Assembly: GCA_016722575.1 (NCBI GenBank)
Contig: JADKIY010000006.1
Coordinates: forward strand, 310,001-374,000
From: Elusimicrobiota bacterium
Lineage (GTDB): Bacteria > Elusimicrobiota > Elusimicrobia > FEN-1173
Direction of reading: 5' to 3'
DNA length: 64,000 nucleotides
Shown here: piece by piece, positions 60,124-64,000 of the stretch
Numbering within the stretch: position 1 is the first letter of the stretch
Layout of the letters: every line of letters starts with the position of its first letter
Program-made: the position numbers and the translations under genes
The notes under the pieces: generated by a model
What the model was told of the DNA's origin: nothing
Seen by the model: only the letters and a program-made list of their open reading frames with translations
Database searches by the model: none

Positions 60124-60350
60124 TTTCCCGCCATTCAAACCTTATTCCCCGTGTGTCTGAATTGAATAGAGGTGATGCTTCCAATGAGGAACAAAGGGAC
60201 TTGCAATGCTTCCCATTAGCCTGGGAGGGAATCCGGAGGCAGTATGCCGATTGTATTTGAGGTTGCATTTAATCGACATGATGCCTTCTCTTGGGAAACA
60301 GCCGGGTCCCATCTAAAGTAGATTAATATGCAGCGTCCCCTTTGACTCTA
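60124..60350 (+). other. Gap with a possible coding relic
   Basis: A frame is open from 60123 to the stop at 60258-60260 and codes for LNRGDASNEEQRDLQCFPL and WEGIRRQYADCI, which looks like a degraded gene end, without a good start. The rest up to the next gene is AT-richer and shows nothing firm. Confidence 0.2.
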
Positions 60351-61055
60351 ATGTCCTCTCTAAAACCCATTTTCATCTTATCGATTCTGATTTTCTCTGG
60401 TTTGGGTGCCGCTGCAAACGATACCGGATGGACATTGATTCGGGTTTGTTATCCAGTATCCATGCACGATCTACAATCGATTCCTCGTCGGGATATTGTC
60501 TATGGATTGGACTTGGGGTTACCAGCAACTTTCGCGAAGAGGGTCGTCGGACTCCAGGCTGGGCTATTAGCAGACACCACGGATTACTTCGTTGGTCTTC
60601 AGGTTGGCGGTGCTGTCCAGGCAAACCGTCTGATTGGCATCCAGGTGGGTGGGGCAAATTCCGGGACCAAAGTCAGCGGCATACAAATTGGAGCCGTCGC
60701 AAATATCTTCAACCGTTTAGAGGGGCTGCAGTTGTCATTGCTAGCCAACAACTTTGATTACAACAGGATTGACCAGGGGAATTTTTATAGCGAAATCGTC
60801 GGATTTCAGATTGCGCCGGTCACAAATATCACGACGACGATCAAGGGCACCCAGATTGGAGCGTTCAACTTTTCCCGCGACACATTGGGGTTCCAAATCG
60901 GGATCACAAACCGGTCTAGCGGGACCATGATTGGCATTCAGATCGGCCTGGTCAACTGGTGCGGAACCTTGAAGGGCCTCCAGGTCGGTCTGATCAATCA
61001 CGTGAAAAACCGAGCCATATTGAAAACGACGCCGCTGATCAACCTGGGTTTTTGA
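60351..61055 (+). CDS. LA_2272-like surface repeat protein
   Basis: The ATG (preferred to a TTG three codons earlier) gives a signal peptide (PIFILSILIFSGLGAAA). The 234-residue protein is made of about eight repeats of the type GIQVGGAN, GIQIGAVAN, GFQIGITN, GIQIGLVN and GLQVGLIN, as in the LA_2272 family of surface repeat proteins. These fold as stacked strands. A close relative begins at 63752 and runs out of the window (both have the sequence GWTxIR...IPRR/FPRR..VYGxDxG). Confidence 0.75.
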   Translation: MSSLKPIFILSILIFSGLGAAANDTGWTLIRVCYPVSMHDLQSIPRRDIVYGLDLGLPATFAKRVVGLQAGLLADTTDYFVGLQVGGAVQANRLIGIQVGGANSGTKVSGIQIGAVANIFNRLEGLQLSLLANNFDYNRIDQGNFYSEIVGFQIAPVTNITTTIKGTQIGAFNFSRDTLGFQIGITNRSSGTMIGIQIGLVNWCGTLKGLQVGLINHVKNRAILKTTPLINLGF

Positions 61056-61220
61056 CGGGCCATGCGTAACTTGGGAACGCTGGCCGAATTTCTTTTCGTC
61101 CACAAAAACCCGGGGATATTTCCGCTAGCGCAATGACAAACCGCCCCTTAAGACCGGCGCCATTTTCCCCCGCCCGCTGAATTTCCACCTTTTCAATCCG
61201 AAAATCATCGAATTCACCAG

Positions 61221-62598
61221 CGGTGGATCAAATACGACAGCGAGAACCGGCCGGTGCGGGTGGTGACGGTGGAGGGGACGGCGACGGACTATTGGTATGA
61301 TTACGAGGGGACGCGGGTGAAGAAGACGGTGACGCTCTCCGGGGGGAGCGCGACGAGCACGATCTACATCGGGGACGTGTGAGAAAACGGGCTCGACGGG
61401 GACGGTGCACCTGTTCGCGGGGGGCCAGCGGATCGGGGAACGGACGGGGGGCGTGGTGACGTACAGCCACGGGGACCACCTGGGGTCGACGAGCCTGAGG
61501 ACGAACGGGGCGGGGTCGGTGGTGCAGAGGACGCGGTATACGCCCTACGGGAACGTGTATGAAAGCAGCGGGTCGGTGACGGACATCGGCTACACCGGCC
61601 ATCGACTCGACGCGAGCGACAGCCTGGTCTTCGCCAAGAACCGCTACTTTGATCCTGCGACGGGGAGGTGGTTGACCCCCGATATCTTGGTGGAGAACCC
61701 GTACGAACCGCAATCGCTGAATCGTTATGCCTATTGCCGCAACAACCCCATCACTTATGTCGATCCTCTGGGGCTGTGGCGGATCAGCATCAGCTTCCAT
61801 GCCGGTATCGGAGGCCATTTGTCTTACGATTCTCGGAGCGGCCATTTGAGGGGTGGCGTCGGGGTTGGAATTGGCGCGAGTTTCAGCTATGGGCAGGCCA
61901 ATTGGGGTGTCGGGGCTTCCAACGCCGCTTATCTTGACGTCGGCTATGACAATAAGATGAAGAGCGTTTATATCACCGGCCAATACGGCCAGGGTGTGCA
62001 GGGTGGTAATGGGCAAGCGTCACACGGATGGGGTGCCTCTGGGACCTATTACTTCAGGCAAGATGAGTATCAGGTGGGGGCAGGTGCTGGATGGTTTGGG
62101 ATGAACGCCAATGCCGGTTATTCCAGCTTCGGCGACGGCAGCTGGAGCTATGGCGGAGGCTGGGCTCAATTCAATGCCACTTACAACGAGGGTTCGAAGA
62201 GTTGGAGTTACTTTTACACCCTCGACACCAAGGATTGGAAGGGAAAATATCGGAATGAACAGAAGCGCAGTGAGCAAAACGGCGGCAATGGTTACGGGCC
62301 GATTATGGAGAACCCCCTTGCGCGTGGTTTTTTCAAAGGGATGGATTGGATCGCGACGGTGACGACGGGCAGGAATGCGGCCGATGTGCATGATTCACAG
62401 TATGGAAACCCAAGTGTCACTAAAGGAAAAGCTGATTTCGGATTGATGACGAATATGGCGACGGGATCTATTTCCGCCATGCCGTACCCGAACGGCTTCT
62501 TCAATACCGCCGTTGGGCTGGCGCTCAGCCCGGTCTACTATATGGCCGTTGGTCTTGGCGGGGAACCGGCGCGTCGCGCCGCACTGGGAGATAGGTGA
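61221..62598 (+). pseudogene. Truncated, frameshifted Rhs-repeat protein
   Basis: From about base 61221 an Rhs repeat (RWIKYDSENRPVRVVTVEGT, YWYDYEGTRVKKTV) runs into TGA at 61380-61382. Two bases appear to be missing there: gtgt-gag instead of gtgtatgag would restore IGDVYEKTGSTGTVHLFAGG, which continues in another frame. The rest holds the Rhs core end (GDHLGSTSLRTN, RYFDPATGRWLTPD, DPLGLW) and then a variable Gly- and aromatic-rich C-terminal domain of about 280 residues. The N-terminal thousands of bases of a normal Rhs gene are absent; before 61219 the sequence is unrelated. The downstream part from GTG 61405 could still be made. Confidence 0.75.
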
Positions 62599-62603
62599 CC
62601 TTT

Positions 62604-63488
62604 ATGAAAAATATTTCTCGTTTTGTTTTTCCCATTGGGCTTTATTGCCTTTCTGGATGCTCGGTTTTCCGTCAACAAGTAGAGAAGAAGATTGTTTCTT
62701 GGTGGATTCCTAGAGATCAGGTGGATGTTGTGAAAAGCATAATATTAAGCGAAGGATATGAAAGAGTAACGAGAGAAGATTATCCCTATAAAGGCGCTTT
62801 TGTCACCCAATACTCCAAGAAAAATTATACGGGAAAAGGGGAATTTGAAACCAGGATATATCTTAATTTCAGGGCAGACGCCCCCAACTCTTACTACAGG
62901 AATTTCGGCCTTTTAGTCCATGGAGCGGAATACAAGAGCACACCGGAAATCGATACTGAGATAAACCGAATGGAGTTGTTGCTCTATGAAAAGCTCGTCG
63001 AAGTTTCCGGAAAAGAGAATGTGAAGCGGGGGAAGAAGGAAATCTATGGCCGTGGTTCGATCTTGGAAGCTTACCAGAAGAAAGGCAAAGAGGTGCCGAA
63101 AGTCGTCGTCTGGAAGCTGCCCAAGGTGAAAAGGGGGTTGACCACTGAATGGATTCCCCGAGACCAGATGCCGGTCGTCAAGGGTGCGATCCTGGGGGAG
63201 GGGTATCAAAGGACCGGCGATGAAAACGTCCTTTACGAGGATCACAACATTGTGACGGAGTACGCCAAGGACATCCCTGCCGCCGAAAAGACGAGGCACG
63301 TTCGAATCAAATTATCTTTCCAAGAAACCTACGCGCCCCGGGACTATTACGGGGACCTCAGCATCACCCTTTTGAATTTTGAACGGAGCGACATCCCCGA
63401 GGTCAATGCCGAGGTTGGGCGCATGGAGAAAATCCTCCATAAGAAGCTGGCGGAAGTGTCCGGCGAAGAAAACGTGAAAGTCGAATAA
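62604..63488 (+). CDS. Lipoprotein with an internally duplicated domain
   Basis: The 294-residue product has a lipoprotein signal (FPIGLYCLSGC). Two copies of a domain of about 110 residues follow: WWIPRDQVDVVKSIILSEGYERV ... KLVEVSGKENVK and EWIPRDQMPVVKGAILGEGYQRT ... KLAEVSGEENVK. Because it follows the Rhs remnant directly (a GTG overlaps the Rhs stop; ATG at 62604 preferred) it may be an immunity or surface protein for the Rhs module. The N-terminal half is AT-richer than the C-terminal half. Confidence 0.7.
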   Translation: MKNISRFVFPIGLYCLSGCSVFRQQVEKKIVSWWIPRDQVDVVKSIILSEGYERVTREDYPYKGAFVTQYSKKNYTGKGEFETRIYLNFRADAPNSYYRNFGLLVHGAEYKSTPEIDTEINRMELLLYEKLVEVSGKENVKRGKKEIYGRGSILEAYQKKGKEVPKVVVWKLPKVKRGLTTEWIPRDQMPVVKGAILGEGYQRTGDENVLYEDHNIVTEYAKDIPAAEKTRHVRIKLSFQETYAPRDYYGDLSITLLNFERSDIPEVNAEVGRMEKILHKKLAEVSGEENVKVE

Positions 63489-63572
63489 CCTGCCAGTTTA
63501 AACGTGACGCCCCTGGCGGTGACGAAGCTGTGCCGGAAGGGCGCTGAAATCGTCGGCGGAAACGGGGAAGCC

Positions 63573-63600
63573 TTGCTGGGCGAATTATCAATAGTATAAT
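63573..63600 (+). promoter_or_regulatory. Possible promoter of the last gene
   Basis: TTGCTG and TATAAT are 16 bases apart, about 150 bases before the next start. Between them and the gene an open frame ends (GFGYFTSAIYGYYGG...SEER, stop TAA 63750-63752), which looks like the tail of a degraded gene. Confidence 0.5.
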
Positions 63601-63751
63601 AGTTTAGAGCGTCCCTAATCTCCTTAAAATGGGGGATGGGATCGGCAACGACTCGGGGTTTCGGGTATTTCACCAGCGCTATTTATGGATATTACGGTGG
63701 TCAGTTATGGCCTAAAATATCCTACTCGGCCTGGCAATCGGAGGAACGCTA

Positions 63752-64000
63752 ATGAGATTGACGAAGAAGCTCCATGGTGTTTTAGGAGTGTTTTTTGTGT
63801 TTTCCTCGTTGGCTTTCGCTGAGACCTCGACAGAGGCAAAAAAGGAAGTCCCGTTTTTGGGAAATCCGGGATGGACGCCAATACGGTTTTCATACGGCCA
63901 CGCCGATTTTGAAAGCCTTTATTCTTTTCCTAGAAGGCGTTGGGTCTATGGTGTGGATATTGGATCGTTTTGGGTGGTGACCGAGAAGGTCATAGGTTTA
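63752..64000 (+). CDS. LA_2272-like surface repeat protein, 3' partial
   Basis: The ATG follows CGGAGGAACG and overlaps a preceding TAA (TAATG). The visible 83 residues have a signal peptide (LHGVLGVFFVFSSLAFA) and then GWTPIRFSYGHADFESLYSFPRRRWVYGVDIGSFWVV, which matches the start of the surface repeat protein at 60351. The repeats are beyond the window end. It is a paralogue in the same accessory island. Confidence 0.7.
   Translation, partial: MRLTKKLHGVLGVFFVFSSLAFAETSTEAKKEVPFLGNPGWTPIRFSYGHADFESLYSFPRRRWVYGVDIGSFWVVTEKVIGL

Noticed and set aside
59528..62910. Shared NSYRNFG / NSYYRNFG words in the proteins at 59150 and 62604
   Set aside because: The match is short, the flanks differ, and it can be chance.
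1..64000. CRISPR array, rRNA genes, insertion sequences or phage attachment sites
   Set aside because: No regularly spaced repeats, no rRNA-like stretch, and no transposase or integrase gene were seen; the single tRNA shows no duplicated 3' end nearby.

Overview
The window is GC-rich, densely packed bacterial chromosome, very probably from an uncultivated Gram-negative anaerobe of the Elusimicrobiota. The best clues are two type IV pilin-like proteins that share a C-terminal signature (CTHTDS.GTTW..Y) typical of the large pseudopilin sets of that phylum, many secreted or beta-barrel proteins, multiheme cytochromes, and stop/start overlaps (GTGA, ATGA, TGATG) in most operons. The phylum call is inference; no rRNA gene is present.

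Layout. 1-4.7 kb: a 5'-truncated kinase-like/CDKN3-like phosphatase fusion, a GapN-type aldehyde dehydrogenase and the NAD salvage pair pnuC-nadR. 4.7-8.6 kb: small secreted or outer-membrane proteins and a pilin. 8.7-14.5 kb (minus strand): a complete Anbu operon (circularly permuted ATP-grasp, alpha-E, proteasome-like Anbu, transglutaminase) followed by a DUF1207-like and a secreted protein; a leader terminator lies just upstream of it. 14.7-24.5 kb: a secreted glycosidase, glycogen phosphorylase, small proteins, a second pilin, a flavin reductase and acetyl-CoA synthetase. 24.6 kb: tRNA-Arg(ACG) with its own promoter and terminator. 24.8-33.4 kb: rhomboid protease and ABC ATPase, then an iron operon (Fur-type regulator, two periplasmic/envelope proteins, FeoB, DtxR-FeoA regulator), an exonuclease and TerC. 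33.5-44.8 kb: a membrane protein, a Pat-like acyl-CoA synthetase/acetyltransferase, a class V aminotransferase, a probable PPi-type PEP carboxykinase, an AspT-type transporter, a small membrane protein and a radical SAM protein. 44.9-53.8 kb: an electron-transfer locus with an AhbD-like heme synthase, three monoheme cytochromes, an 11-heme cytochrome/b561 fusion (CbcL-like), an 8-heme cytochrome, a Tat-exported FeS subunit, an NrfD/HybB membrane subunit and a 7-heme NapC-type cytochrome (ImcH-like), in all 29 heme motifs. 54-56.8 kb: a stress/nucleotide cluster (Usp, small protein, ACT protein, phosphoribosyltransferase). 56.8-58.9 kb: cysK-cysE behind a long leader with two tandem copies of an unidentified RNA element, each ending in an intrinsic terminator. 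59-64 kb: an accessory zone, in places less GC-rich, with a frameshifted Rhs remnant, toxin-like and lipoprotein genes and two surface-repeat proteins.

How it fits together. The cytochrome locus looks like a quinol-oxidising exit for electrons to the periplasm or outside, supplied with heme by AhbD and with iron by the Feo operon. Acs and the Pat-like protein point to acetate metabolism controlled by lysine acetylation. Glycogen phosphorylase, GapN-type dehydrogenase and probable PPi-PEPCK suggest thrifty fermentative or respiratory carbon flow. The tandem cysKE leader is the most likely undescribed regulatory system in the window.
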